Part shown: in pieces, positions 26,147 to 34,253 of the stretch
Layout of the letters: each line of letters opens with the position of its first letter
Numbering within the stretch: the stretch's first letter is position 1
Source of the DNA: Catenulispora rubra
GTDB taxonomy: Bacteria; Actinomycetota; Actinomycetes; Streptomycetales; Catenulisporaceae
Direction of reading: 5' to 3'
NCBI RefSeq assembly: GCF_015356825.1
Contig: NZ_JAACYW010000035.1
Location: forward strand, 1-60,899
Length of the DNA: 60,899 bases
Notes under the pieces: generated by a model
What the model saw: the letters and a program-made list of their open reading frames with translations, nothing else
Database searches by the model: none
What the model was told of the DNA's origin: nothing
Translations under genes and position numbers: made by a program

Positions 26147-26889
26147 CCGACCTCTCCCGCCGGACGGGCCAGCGGCGTGCGGGCGGCCAAGCCGGCACCG
26201 CTGCCGTCGTTGATGACGTCCCGCTCGACCGCGCCGTCGACCAGCTCGATCGTCCGGTGCGCGGTGCTAGCGGCCAGCTGCACGTCGTGGGTGACCAGCA
26301 GGATGGTCTGGCCCTCGCGGTTCAGGTCCAGCAGCAGCCGGCGCACGTCTTCGGCCGAGCTGGAGTCCAGAGCGCCGGTGGGCTCGTCGGCCAGCAGCAG
26401 CGCCGGCTTGTTCATCAGCGCCCGGGCCGCCGCCGCCCGCTGCCGTTGCCCGCCGGACAGCCGTGCCGGGTAAGCCCCGGCATGCCGGTCGATGCCCAAC
26501 GAGCCGAGCAGCTCGGCGGCCCGCCGCTTCGCATCGCCCTTGCCCATCCCGGCCAGCTGCGCCGGAACCATGACGTTGTCCAGGACGGTCAGGTCGTCCA
26601 GCAGGTTGAAGAACTGGAAGATCATGCCGACCGAGGCCCGGCGGTACTTCGCCGAACCGGCCTCCCCGAGCTGGTCGACGCGGGTGCCGGCGACGGTCAC
26701 GGTGCCGCTGGAGGGCCTGTCCAGGCCGGCGATCAGGTTCAGCAGCGTGGACTTGCCGCTGCCGGAATGGCCGAGGATCGCCACGCACTCGCCGGCCGCC
26801 ACGGACAAGGTGACGCCGGCCAGTGCGGGCGGGCCATCGTCGTACTTCTTCGTCGTGCCGCGAAGATCGATCATCGGTGCGTTCGTCAT
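26143..26889 (-). CDS. MacB/LolD-type ABC transporter ATP-binding protein
   Basis: A 248-residue ATPase starting MTNAPMIDLRGTTKKY. Walker A is LGHSGSGKSTLLN (about 42), the Q-loop block is MIFQFFNLLDDLTVLDNVM, the signature is LSGGQRQR, Walker B is LLLADEPTGALD and the H-loop is LLVTHD. All are intact. The ATG at 26889 is chosen; another ATG lies two codons upstream. The operon runs ATPase, 29-codon ORF, permease, all overlapping. The divergent histidine kinase begins at 27033 with two palindromes in the gap. Confidence 0.92.
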   Translation of the reverse strand: MTNAPMIDLRGTTKKYDDGPPALAGVTLSVAAGECVAILGHSGSGKSTLLNLIAGLDRPSSGTVTVAGTRVDQLGEAGSAKYRRASVGMIFQFFNLLDDLTVLDNVMVPAQLAGMGKGDAKRRAAELLGSLGIDRHAGAYPARLSGGQRQRAAAARALMNKPALLLADEPTGALDSSSAEDVRRLLLDLNREGQTILLVTHDVQLAASTAHRTIELVDGAVERDVINDGSGAGLAARTPLARPAGEVG

Positions 26890-26915
26890 GACCATGAACC
26901 TAGGAACGCGCCACG

Positions 26916-26938
26916 ATCCGCCGCGTCGGCCGGCGGAT
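26916..26938. promoter_or_regulatory. Palindrome 1 in divergent ABC/two-component promoter
   Basis: ATCCGCCG-N7-CGGCGGAT, a perfect 8-base inverted repeat 27 bases upstream of the ATPase start. Candidate dimer site for the NarL-type regulator at 28229. Confidence 0.5.
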
Positions 26939-26957
26939 GTCACCTCTTCCCAGGCCA

Positions 26958-26996
26958 TCGCCCCGGGGGCGTATCGGGCGTACACCCCCGGGGCGA
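26958..26996. promoter_or_regulatory. Palindrome 2 in divergent ABC/two-component promoter
   Basis: TCGCCCCGGGGG-N15-CCCCCGGGGCGA, a perfect 12-base inverted repeat. It lies 37 bases upstream of the histidine kinase start. It could be an operator or an mRNA leader hairpin for the kinase transcript. Confidence 0.5.
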
Positions 26997-27032
26997 CGCG
27001 CAGAGCCGACGCCACTGAATACGATCAGGCGT

Positions 27033-28232
27033 ATGGAAGAGCTTCTCCAGCGTCTCTCGACATCGAAGCGCGTGACCTGGCTGACGTCACAGGCCGGGGT
27101 GCTGGCCACCGCCTGCTTGTACGCGCTGATGCTCCCCTTGACGACGCCGAGCCCCAACGCCGGCCTGTTCCGGTTCCCCGCCCTCGGGCACTTCCAGACG
27201 ATCGGTCTGTGCGTCGTGCTCGCCCTGCCGATCCTGCTGGTGCGCCGTCTGCCGGCGGCCGTCTTCGCGGCGGTCCTGGGCGAAGCGGTCCTCGGCGACA
27301 TTTTCGGCGCGCGGCCTTTGGCCATGTTGATCCTGCTCGTTGCTTTGAGCGGGTACGTCGCGGCCCGGCGGCCGAAGGTTGCCGCCGTCGGCTCCGTCGC
27401 GGGCGTCGCGATCGTGTTCGTCAACGACGTGCACGTCCACGGGCAGTCCGTCGGCGGCGCGGCCCAGTGGGCCGGGCAGTTCGCGTTGTGGTTCGCGGTC
27501 GCGTGGGTCTTCGGAGGGGTGTACCGCAAACGCCGTGAATACCTCGGAGCCCTGCAGGAGCAGACCGAGGCGCGCGTCGTGATGGCTGAGCGGCTGCGGA
27601 TCGCCCGTGAGCTGCATGACAGTGTCGCGCACAGTATCGGGATCATCACGGTGCTGTCGGGGGCGGCGGCGCGGGTGGTGGAGACCAAGCCTGAGCAGAC
27701 GCGGCAGGCGCTGCGCGGCATCGAGACCACCAGCCGCGAGACGCTGCTGGAGCTGCAACGTATGCTCGGGGCGTTGCGTCGGGCCGAGCCTGACGACGCC
27801 ATGGCGCAGGCTGCTCCGCTGGCGCCGGCCGGCAGCCTGGCCGACGTCCCGCTGCTGGCCGAACGCACGGCCGACGCCGGGGTGCGGGTCCACGTGAGCT
27901 GGCGGGGCGAGCAACGTCCACTGCCGCCGGAGATCGAGTTGTCGGCGTTCCGGATCATCCAGGAGTCGGTGACGAACGTGGTGCGGCATTCCGGGGCGCG
28001 GACCTGCCGGGTCGCGGTCGGCTACGAGCCGACAGGAGTGAGGATCGAAGTGGTGGACGACGGGGACGACAGTCTCAGCGGCCCGGGGCGTCCGAGGTTC
28101 GCGGCGGGGGCCGGGGGCAGCGGCTTCGGCCTGCTCGGCATGCGCGAGCGGGTGACGCTGCTGTCCGGCCAGTTCAGTGCGGGCCGGCGTCCGGAGGGCG
28201 GGTTCCGGGTGACCGCGAGCCTCCCGGCATGA
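27033..28232 (+). CDS. NarL-type sensor histidine kinase (HisKA_3)
   Basis: A 399-residue kinase starting MEELLQRLSTSKRVTW. Four or five membrane helices occupy about 20-160 (VLATACLYALMLPL, LCVVLALPILLV, LAMLILLVALSGYVAA, FALWFAVAWVFGGVY). The dimerisation/phosphoacceptor box LRIARELHDSVAHSIGI (His near residue 195) and the ATPase domain with NVVRHSGA, VDDGDD and GFGLLGMRERV follow. It has no large outer sensor loop, like the intramembrane-sensing kinases that pair with ABC exporters. It overlaps the response regulator by four bases (ATGA). Confidence 0.9.
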   Translation: MEELLQRLSTSKRVTWLTSQAGVLATACLYALMLPLTTPSPNAGLFRFPALGHFQTIGLCVVLALPILLVRRLPAAVFAAVLGEAVLGDIFGARPLAMLILLVALSGYVAARRPKVAAVGSVAGVAIVFVNDVHVHGQSVGGAAQWAGQFALWFAVAWVFGGVYRKRREYLGALQEQTEARVVMAERLRIARELHDSVAHSIGIITVLSGAAARVVETKPEQTRQALRGIETTSRETLLELQRMLGALRRAEPDDAMAQAAPLAPAGSLADVPLLAERTADAGVRVHVSWRGEQRPLPPEIELSAFRIIQESVTNVVRHSGARTCRVAVGYEPTGVRIEVVDDGDDSLSGPGRPRFAAGAGGSGFGLLGMRERVTLLSGQFSAGRRPEGGFRVTASLPA

Positions 28233-28912
28233 GCGTGCGGGTGCTGCTGGTCGATGACCAGCCGCTGATGCTGGTCGGCCTCGGGATCCTGATCGGCGAC
28301 ACCGAAGACTTGGAGGTGGTCGGCCAGGCCGGCGACGGCCGCGAGGCGGTGCGCCTGGTGCGTGCACTGCGGCCGGACGTCGTGGTGATGGACATCCGGA
28401 TGCCGGGCATGGACGGGATCGAGGCGACCCGGCAGGCGACCGCCGAGCCGGACCCGCCCAAGGTGCTGGTGCTGACGACCTTCGACGACGACGAGTACGT
28501 CTACGGCGCACTGCGCGCCGGGGCCAGCGGATTCCTACTCAAGAGCATGGCCCTGGACGCGATCTTGGACGCGATCCGCGTGGTGGCCGCCGGCGACGCG
28601 CTGCTCGCGCCGAGCGTGACCCGACGGCTGATTGCGGACTTCGCCGGAACCTCCGGCCCCGCGGCCCCCGAACCGGACGCCGGACTCTCCGCGGACTCCA
28701 GTCCCATCGCCGGGATCACCGACCGCGAGCGCGAGGTGCTGGCCCTGGTCGGACAGGGACTGTCGAACACTGAGATCGCCGACCGGCTGGTGATCAGCGC
28801 GGCGACCGCGAAGACCCATGTCGCGCGGCTGTTCGCCAAACTCGAGGCCCGGGACCGCGTCCACCTGGCGATCATCGCCTTCGACACCGGACTCGTGCCG
28901 CGCAGACGGTAG
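28229..28912 (+). CDS. NarL/LuxR-family response regulator
   Basis: A 227-residue regulator. The receiver domain (1-120) has the acidic pair DDQ, the phosphorylated Asp in VVVMDIRMPGMDG, Thr in VLTTFDDD and Lys in FLLKSMA. The LuxR helix-turn-helix is at about 160-220 (ITDREREVLALVGQGLSNTE, then ATAKTHVARLFAKL). It is translationally coupled to the kinase and faces the ABC operon across a promoter with two palindromes, so it probably controls 23643-26889. Confidence 0.92.
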   Translation: MSVRVLLVDDQPLMLVGLGILIGDTEDLEVVGQAGDGREAVRLVRALRPDVVVMDIRMPGMDGIEATRQATAEPDPPKVLVLTTFDDDEYVYGALRAGASGFLLKSMALDAILDAIRVVAAGDALLAPSVTRRLIADFAGTSGPAAPEPDAGLSADSSPIAGITDREREVLALVGQGLSNTEIADRLVISAATAKTHVARLFAKLEARDRVHLAIIAFDTGLVPRRR

Positions 28913-28992
28913 GGGGAGACGGTAGAGGCAGGATCAGAAGAACAACCGGGGCCAAGCGGACCCGTACCAAGAAGCTCACCGCCGGCTAGCGA

Positions 28993-29757
28993 TCAGGCCG
29001 CCCGCCCGAACACCGGATCGTCCCCGCAGAGAATGCTCTGATGTACCCGCGCCATCTCCGGCCCCGGCTCCACGCCGAGCTCGTCGATGAGGATGCGCCG
29101 CGCCGTCCGGTACGCGTCCAGCGCCTCGACGCGACGTCCCGTCCGGGACAGCGACAGCATCAGCTGCGCGTGGAAGCGTTCGTGCAGCGGATGAACCGCC
29201 ACGAGCGACTGGAGCTGAGGCACCAGCACGTGATCCCGTCCCAGCCGCAGTGCCGCCTCGAAGCGGAACTCCAGCAGTTGGAGCCGCAAGTACTCCAAGC
29301 GCGGCACCACGGTCCTGGAGAGCAGCTGCGACGACACGTCCAACAGCGGCTGCGCACGCCACAGCCCCAAAGCCCGCTCCGTCGTGTCGTCGACCTTGCT
29401 CCACGCGCTGGCGCGCAGCTGTTCGCCGGCCTCGCGGCACAGGCTCTCGAAGCGATGCGTGTCGAGCTCGGACTCCGGAACCTCAAGCGTGTACCCGGGC
29501 GCCCGGGTTTGCAGGCGCGCCGCGTCCTGTTCTTGCAGGCTGCGGCGCAGACGCATGACGTGGCTGCGCAACGTCTGCGCGTAGCCGGCCGGCGGCACGC
29601 CGTCCCACACCGTCTCAGCGAGCTGATCCACGGAGACCGGGGTGTTGGAGTGCAGAAGCAGCGTCGCCAGCAGGATCCGCTGCCGGGGACCTGCGACGGG
29701 CTGCCATCGACCGGCGACGTCGATGACTTCCAACGGACCAAGAAGCCTGAACCGCAT
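28993..29757 (-). CDS. SARP-family transcriptional activator (short form)
   Basis: A 254-residue regulator with only the DNA-binding and BTAD domains, like ActII-ORF4 and DnrI. Start ATG 29757 has GGGGAG upstream (MRFRLLGPLEVIDVAGRWQP). The winged helix spans about 1-95 (LRSHVMRLRRSL) and BTAD spans about 100-245 (HPLHERFHAQLMLSLSRTGR). Short SARPs usually activate antibiotic gene clusters; no biosynthetic cluster is visible in this window. It is divergent from a large LuxR-type ATPase gene, with TCAAGGG direct repeats between them. Confidence 0.9.
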   Translation of the reverse strand: MRFRLLGPLEVIDVAGRWQPVAGPRQRILLATLLLHSNTPVSVDQLAETVWDGVPPAGYAQTLRSHVMRLRRSLQEQDAARLQTRAPGYTLEVPESELDTHRFESLCREAGEQLRASAWSKVDDTTERALGLWRAQPLLDVSSQLLSRTVVPRLEYLRLQLLEFRFEAALRLGRDHVLVPQLQSLVAVHPLHERFHAQLMLSLSRTGRRVEALDAYRTARRILIDELGVEPGPEMARVHQSILCGDDPVFGRAA

Positions 29758-29837
29758 AGCCAACTCCCCGTGTGGTGGAGCCCCCAGCCTCGCCGGTCGC
29801 CCTCCCACCGGGCTAAGATCCGGATAACATCGCCTGG

Positions 29838-29868
29838 TCAAGGGCCTGCTCAAGGGCCTGACGAAGGC
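29838..29868. promoter_or_regulatory. TCAAGGG direct repeats between SARP and LuxR genes
   Basis: TCAAGGG at 29838 and 29850, with a weaker CGAAGG about 11 bases further. Heptamer direct repeats with an 11-12 base period are the usual SARP binding pattern, so autoregulation or control of the LuxR gene is possible. Confidence 0.4.
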
Positions 29869-29952
29869 GGCGGTCCGCGATCGGTGGAAACATTCACCAT
29901 TCGGCAAGCACCGCATGGAGTACCGGCTCCCAGAATTGGAGAGTCTTACCTT

Positions 29953-32868
29953 GTGTCGATGCCACTCATCAGCCCCTCGCGCTTCGACGGGCCACTAGTG
30001 GAACGGGACGCCGAGGTCGCGCGTCTGGAGCAGGTCGTGAGCCTGCTGCGCTCGGGGCGCGGGACCATCCTGGAGATCGTCGGCGATCCCGGAATGGGGA
30101 AGACCAGCCTGCTGGCCGTCCTCGCGGGCCTGGTCACCGGATCCGGCGCGCGGCTGGCCCGCGGGCACGCGGTCCGGGGCGATGCCGCCCCCGGCCAGAT
30201 CTTCCGCAGCGCCTGGGAGGAACATCCGGAGCTGAGCGCCGTGGACCTCGGCGGCGCTTTAGACCCGCAGGCGGCCCGAACGCTCGCCACCGCCTGGGCA
30301 ACCGGGCCCGGCGGCGCGGTGCTGCTCGACGACGCGCAGTGGTGCGACCCGATGTCGGTCGAGATCGCCATGCGGCTGGTCCGCAATCCGGTGCCGGGGC
30401 CGTTCCTGCTGGTCGTGTCGCACCGTCCGCGGCAGACGAACCCGGCGCTGCTGGACGCCCTGGACGACGGCGTCCGCATCGGGACCGTGACCCGCGTCGT
30501 GCTCTCACCGCTGAACGCGGACTCCATGCGGGGGCTCGCCGGCCGCTGGGTCGGCGCCTCGGCGGCGCACGCCGCCGGGAACGACGACATCCACGACCGC
30601 CGGCTCGGCGACGCGGCCGGCGGCAGCCCGCGCAATCTCAGGATCCTGCTGGCCGCCGGCTGGGACCCGGTGCTGTGGCCGTTCCAGGCCGGCGGCGACC
30701 CGGGCGGACTGCTGCGCGAGGCCGCGGCGCTGACCTCCGAACTCGACCTGCTCTCGCCGGAAGCCGGTGCGGTGCTGCGCGCCGCCGCGATCCTGGGCGA
30801 CCCGTTCCGGCCCGGCGACGTCACGGAGGTCAGCGCGCTCCAGGCCGACCGCGTCCTGACCGCCCTCGGCGAGCTGTCGCAGGCCGACCTGATCAGGCGG
30901 CGCGGCAACGGCGAGTTCACGTTCCGCGACCCGGTGCTGGCGCACGTCGCCCACGAGCACTCCAGCCTGTCCGAACAGTCGGCGGGACACCGGCGCGCCC
31001 TGGACCTGCTCTCCGCGCGGCAGGTCGCCGCCTCGGTGCTGGCCCGGCACGCCGAGCACCTGCTGGGCACCGACTCCGCGACCGCCGCGCCGATCCTGGC
31101 CCGGGCCGCCGCCGAGGTGGTGGCGAGCGATCCGGCCGCCGCGGCGCACTGGTCGGGCCTGGCGCTCGACCACATCCCGCACGGCGGCCAGGAGCGTGCC
31201 GAGACGGAGATCCTGCGCTGCCGCGCGCTGATCGCGGTGGGGCGGCTGGACGAGGCCAGGACCCTGGTCCACGAGGTGCTGGGCCGCGTCGCGGACCTGC
31301 CGTGGCAGCTCGCGCTCCGGGCGTACGGGGCCGCGGCGGACGTCGAGCGGCTGCTGTGCCGGTACTCCGAGGCCGAGGCCATCGCCGCCACGGCGTTGGG
31401 GCTCCTGCCGGCCCTGCGCGAAGACGGCGCGCTGCCGATGGAAGCCGTGATGATGGTCTATGAGTACGCGCTGGTGCAGTCGCTGCGCGGGGACCACATC
31501 CAGGCGCGCGCGATGATCCGCTCTGCGGTGGACACCACCGTCCGTCCCCAGCACACGACGGAGATCGCGATCCGCTGCCTGGCCGTATGTCAGGACGCTT
31601 ACGTCGGAGACGTCGCCGTCGCCCTGGAAGGGGTGCGCCTGTGCACCGGCGCGGTCGACGCGCTGGCCGATCCCCAAGCGGGTCAGGCTCCTGAGATGTT
31701 CGTGACACTCGGCGTCGCAGAGCTCTACCTTGAGCGGTTCGAGGACGCCTCCCGGCACGTGAAGCGCGGACTGAAGGTCGCCGGCGGCGGCACTCAGCTG
31801 CACGTGGTCCTGCACCAGCTGCTGTGCATCGGCAGCGTCGACCTGTTCACCGGCCGACTGGAGACGGCCACGGAGTGGGCCGTTCAGGCCGAACAGCTCG
31901 CGGCCGCAGTCGGATCCCAGGAAGGCGTCGGCCTGGCCAAGGCGATCCGCGCATCGGCGATGATCTGGACCCACGGCCGCCGCGACCTCGGCGAGATCCT
32001 GACGCTCGTCGAGTCCGCCATCGCCGACGTCGAGACGCACCGCAGCTGGTGGGCCCTGAGCGCACTCGGCCTGGCGGCCCAGGTGCAGCTGCTCGGCGGC
32101 GACCCCGACGGCGCCCTGCGCACCATGCTGGAGCGCGCCGACGGCCAGGACGTCGCGGTCGCGCAGCCCGCACTCGAACCCTCACTCAAGGCCCTGATGG
32201 CCATGGCCGCTCTGCGCCTCGGCGACCTGCCGGCGGCGCGCGGCTGGACCGAGGACGCCGAAGCCGCCGCATCCCGCCTCGGCCTGACCGGCCAGACCGC
32301 GAGCGCGATGCGCGCCCGCGCAGCACTGCACCTGGCCGACGGCCGCCCCGACCTCGCCGTGGACGTCTTCGAGCAGTCCGCAGACCGCTTCGAGCGGGCC
32401 GGCATGCCGATCCAGCGCGCCTGGACCCAGGCGATGGGCGCAGCCGCAGCCGACGCGGCCCAAGGCCACGACGCCGCGCTGGTCTGGCTGGACGCGGCAT
32501 CGGCGGCGGCGGACGCGCTCGGCGCACTGTGGGTGCAGGAGGACACGGCCCGCGCGCGCGCCGAGCTGGAGACCGTGGCGCGCGACGACGGCACGCCGAT
32601 GCGCGCGGAGGACGCCGACGCCGCCGACGACGATGCCGCAGCCGGACCACTCGGCATGCTCAGCGACCGCGAACGCGAGATCGCAGCCCTAGCCGCCGCC
32701 GGCCTGCGCTCGCGGGAGATAGCGCAGCGCCTATTCCTGAGCCCGCGAACCGTCGAGGCGCACCTGGGGCGCGTGTACCGCCGCCTCGGAGTGTCATCGC
32801 GAGGGGAGCTGCCCCGGATCATCGGGAACCGGGGCGGGAGCGAGGCGGCCGACGACATGGGGCGGTGA
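29953..32868 (+). CDS. Large ATP-binding LuxR-family regulator (LAL type)
   Basis: A 971-residue regulator. GTG 29953 is chosen because GGAGAG lies nine bases upstream; ATG 29959 is possible. The N-terminal AAA ATPase has ERDAEVARLE, Walker A VGDPGMGKTSLLAV (about residue 40) and Walker B-like AVLLDDAQWCD. The middle (about 350-880) is a helical TPR-like scaffold. The C terminus carries a LuxR helix-turn-helix (about 900-960): LSDREREIAALAAAGLRSRE, then PRTVEAHLGRVYRRLGVSSR. LAL regulators activate sugar or secondary-metabolite genes in response to ligand and ATP. It faces the SARP gene; targets are unknown. Confidence 0.92.
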   Translation: MSMPLISPSRFDGPLVERDAEVARLEQVVSLLRSGRGTILEIVGDPGMGKTSLLAVLAGLVTGSGARLARGHAVRGDAAPGQIFRSAWEEHPELSAVDLGGALDPQAARTLATAWATGPGGAVLLDDAQWCDPMSVEIAMRLVRNPVPGPFLLVVSHRPRQTNPALLDALDDGVRIGTVTRVVLSPLNADSMRGLAGRWVGASAAHAAGNDDIHDRRLGDAAGGSPRNLRILLAAGWDPVLWPFQAGGDPGGLLREAAALTSELDLLSPEAGAVLRAAAILGDPFRPGDVTEVSALQADRVLTALGELSQADLIRRRGNGEFTFRDPVLAHVAHEHSSLSEQSAGHRRALDLLSARQVAASVLARHAEHLLGTDSATAAPILARAAAEVVASDPAAAAHWSGLALDHIPHGGQERAETEILRCRALIAVGRLDEARTLVHEVLGRVADLPWQLALRAYGAAADVERLLCRYSEAEAIAATALGLLPALREDGALPMEAVMMVYEYALVQSLRGDHIQARAMIRSAVDTTVRPQHTTEIAIRCLAVCQDAYVGDVAVALEGVRLCTGAVDALADPQAGQAPEMFVTLGVAELYLERFEDASRHVKRGLKVAGGGTQLHVVLHQLLCIGSVDLFTGRLETATEWAVQAEQLAAAVGSQEGVGLAKAIRASAMIWTHGRRDLGEILTLVESAIADVETHRSWWALSALGLAAQVQLLGGDPDGALRTMLERADGQDVAVAQPALEPSLKALMAMAALRLGDLPAARGWTEDAEAAASRLGLTGQTASAMRARAALHLADGRPDLAVDVFEQSADRFERAGMPIQRAWTQAMGAAAADAAQGHDAALVWLDAASAAADALGALWVQEDTARARAELETVARDDGTPMRAEDADAADDDAAAGPLGMLSDREREIAALAAAGLRSREIAQRLFLSPRTVEAHLGRVYRRLGVSSRGELPRIIGNRGGSEAADDMGR

Positions 32869-32881
32869 CGGGTCAGCGTGG

Positions 32882-33108
32882 CCGGTGGTGCTGTTCGTGG
32901 GTCCGACCGGACCATGCGGGGTGTTGGTTCTGGGTCCCTCGCCGCGTCAGCGGGCGCAGCCAACCTGCCCGGTTTGGCGGTGTCAAGCCGGACGGAGCTG
33001 GACCACAGCAGCAGGGGTGCGGCTTGATTCCGCCAAACCGGGCTGGTTCCGTTTACGGCGATGACGCGGCGAGGGACCCAGAACCTCGGCGACCACAAGC
33101 AGCACCGC
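32882..33108. repeat. Long imperfect palindrome (about 230 bases) in gene-free DNA
   Basis: The arms are a perfect 23-base inverted repeat at 32927-32949 and 33062-33084. An inner arm pairs GCCCGGTTTGGCGG (about 32968) with CCGCCAAACCGGGC (about 33030). A weaker outer arm pairs GGTGGTGCTGTTCGTGG (32884) with CCACAAGCAGCACCGCC (33093). The structure could fold as one long hairpin. It starts 13 bases after the LuxR stop. It holds no gene and no transposase, so it may be a MITE-like or REP-like element, or a strong terminator. Confidence 0.75.
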
Positions 33109-33270
33109 CAGCAGACAACGCGACGCAGGCAACAGCGTGATAGAAAGCCGAACAGTCGCGGGCCGGCGGCATCAAGCAGGTCGCGCGGGTCGCCCCCTCG
33201 TCGAGGAGGCCCGCCAGAGGCCTCAACGCACCCACCAAACGCGGCCGCCACCCGCCCGCATGACGCATGC

Positions 33271-33327
33271 GCAGTGACTCAGACTCATGCGAGGTCGTGC
33301 ACGCGAAAACCGCCAGCCGGCAGCGCA
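33271..33327. repeat. Partial tandem copy of the dispersed repeat
   Basis: A diverged copy of the first 55 or so bases of the element that follows at 33337 (shared CAGTGACTC, GGTCGTG, CGCGAAAACCGCC, CAGCG). The surrounding 33109-33270 shows nothing recognisable. Confidence 0.6.
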
Positions 33328-33336
33328 CCATGCACA

Positions 33337-33473
33337 GACTCGGACCAGTGCGCGGTCGTGTTCGCGAAAACCGCCGGCCGCCAGCGTGACCTGCGACGCT
33401 CAACCGAACTGCGTCCCCCTGCGAGGTCATCAAACCATGCGCGAAGCCGTCAAAAAACCGCCTGTAAACCACA
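33337..33473. repeat. Dispersed intergenic repeat, copy 2
   Basis: The second copy of the element at 18766-18899, same orientation, with long identical blocks (GACGCTCAACCGAACTGCGT and CATGCGCGAAGCCGT). Both copies sit just past the 3' end of a plus-strand gene group and before minus-strand genes. The stretch to 33572 holds no gene. Confidence 0.8.
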
Positions 33474-33572
33474 GCCCAACCGCACCGCGGAAACCTACCG
33501 CGCACCCGCACACCCCACCCGTCACCCAGACCAGGACCGCCCTTCATCAACGCCCTTCATCACCGCCCCTCC

Positions 33573-34253
33573 TCACTCGAGACCATGCCGCTGCGCATAC
33601 CGGATCGCAGCAACCCGGTCACGCGAACCAGTCTTGGCGAAGATCCGGTTGATATGCGTCTTAACGGTGTTGGCGCTCAGAAAGAGCATCGCCGCGATCT
33701 CAGAGTTCGACGACCCGCGCGCCATCAGCGTCAAGATCTCGCCTTCCCGCGCTGTCAGCCCGTCCGTGAGCACGGGCTCCGCAACTGCTGCCGCCCTGCT
33801 ACCCGCGGAGGTCGCAGAGGTCGCGGACAGCAGCATCTCCTGAACCCGCGGGTCCAGCACCGTCAGCCCGTCGGCCGCGCTGTGCAGAGTCCGCGCGATA
33901 TGCCTGCGGTCGGCATTCTTGGTCAAGTACGCGCGGGCTCCGGCGCGGAGCGTATCGAGCACCGACGTGTCGTTCGCGTACGTCGTCAGCACGACGATCG
34001 CCACCTCCGGATGCGAGACCGCCAGCCGCCGGGTCACTTCGAGCCCGTCGAGGACCGGCATGTGCAGGTCCAGCAGGATGGCGTCGGGGCGGTGCTCGGC
34101 GACTTGGGCGATGGCCTGCTCGCCGTCCGCCGCCGCGCCGACGACCTGGATGTCCGGCAGCAGGTCGAGCATCAGCACCAGCCCCTCGCGGATGGTCGCC
34201 TGGTCGTCGGCCACCACGATCCGCAGCGGGGCGTCGGGCCGCGGATCGGTCAT
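33573..34253 (-). CDS. NarL/LuxR-family response regulator
   Basis: A 226-residue regulator. The receiver domain has VVADDQATIREG, the phosphorylated Asp in AILLDLHMPVLDG, Thr in VVLTTYAND and Lys in AYLTKNAD. A linker (AVAEPVLTDG) leads to the LuxR domain TAREGEILTLMARGSSNSEI then ANTVKTHINRIFAKTGSRDR. It overlaps the kinase gene upstream by four bases (ATGA). No ABC operon adjoins it, so its targets are unknown. Confidence 0.92.
   Translation of the reverse strand: MTDPRPDAPLRIVVADDQATIREGLVLMLDLLPDIQVVGAAADGEQAIAQVAEHRPDAILLDLHMPVLDGLEVTRRLAVSHPEVAIVVLTTYANDTSVLDTLRAGARAYLTKNADRRHIARTLHSAADGLTVLDPRVQEMLLSATSATSAGSRAAAVAEPVLTDGLTAREGEILTLMARGSSNSEIAAMLFLSANTVKTHINRIFAKTGSRDRVAAIRYAQRHGLE

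Noticed and set aside
28913..28992. Gap between the converging response regulator and SARP genes searched for a terminator.
   Set aside because: No stable hairpin was seen.
33053..33550. Minus-strand frame through the dispersed repeat giving a peptide that also appears opposite 18766-18899.
   Set aside because: Similarity follows the DNA repeat as a whole, with indels between copies. No domain or ribosome site; treated as repeat-derived.
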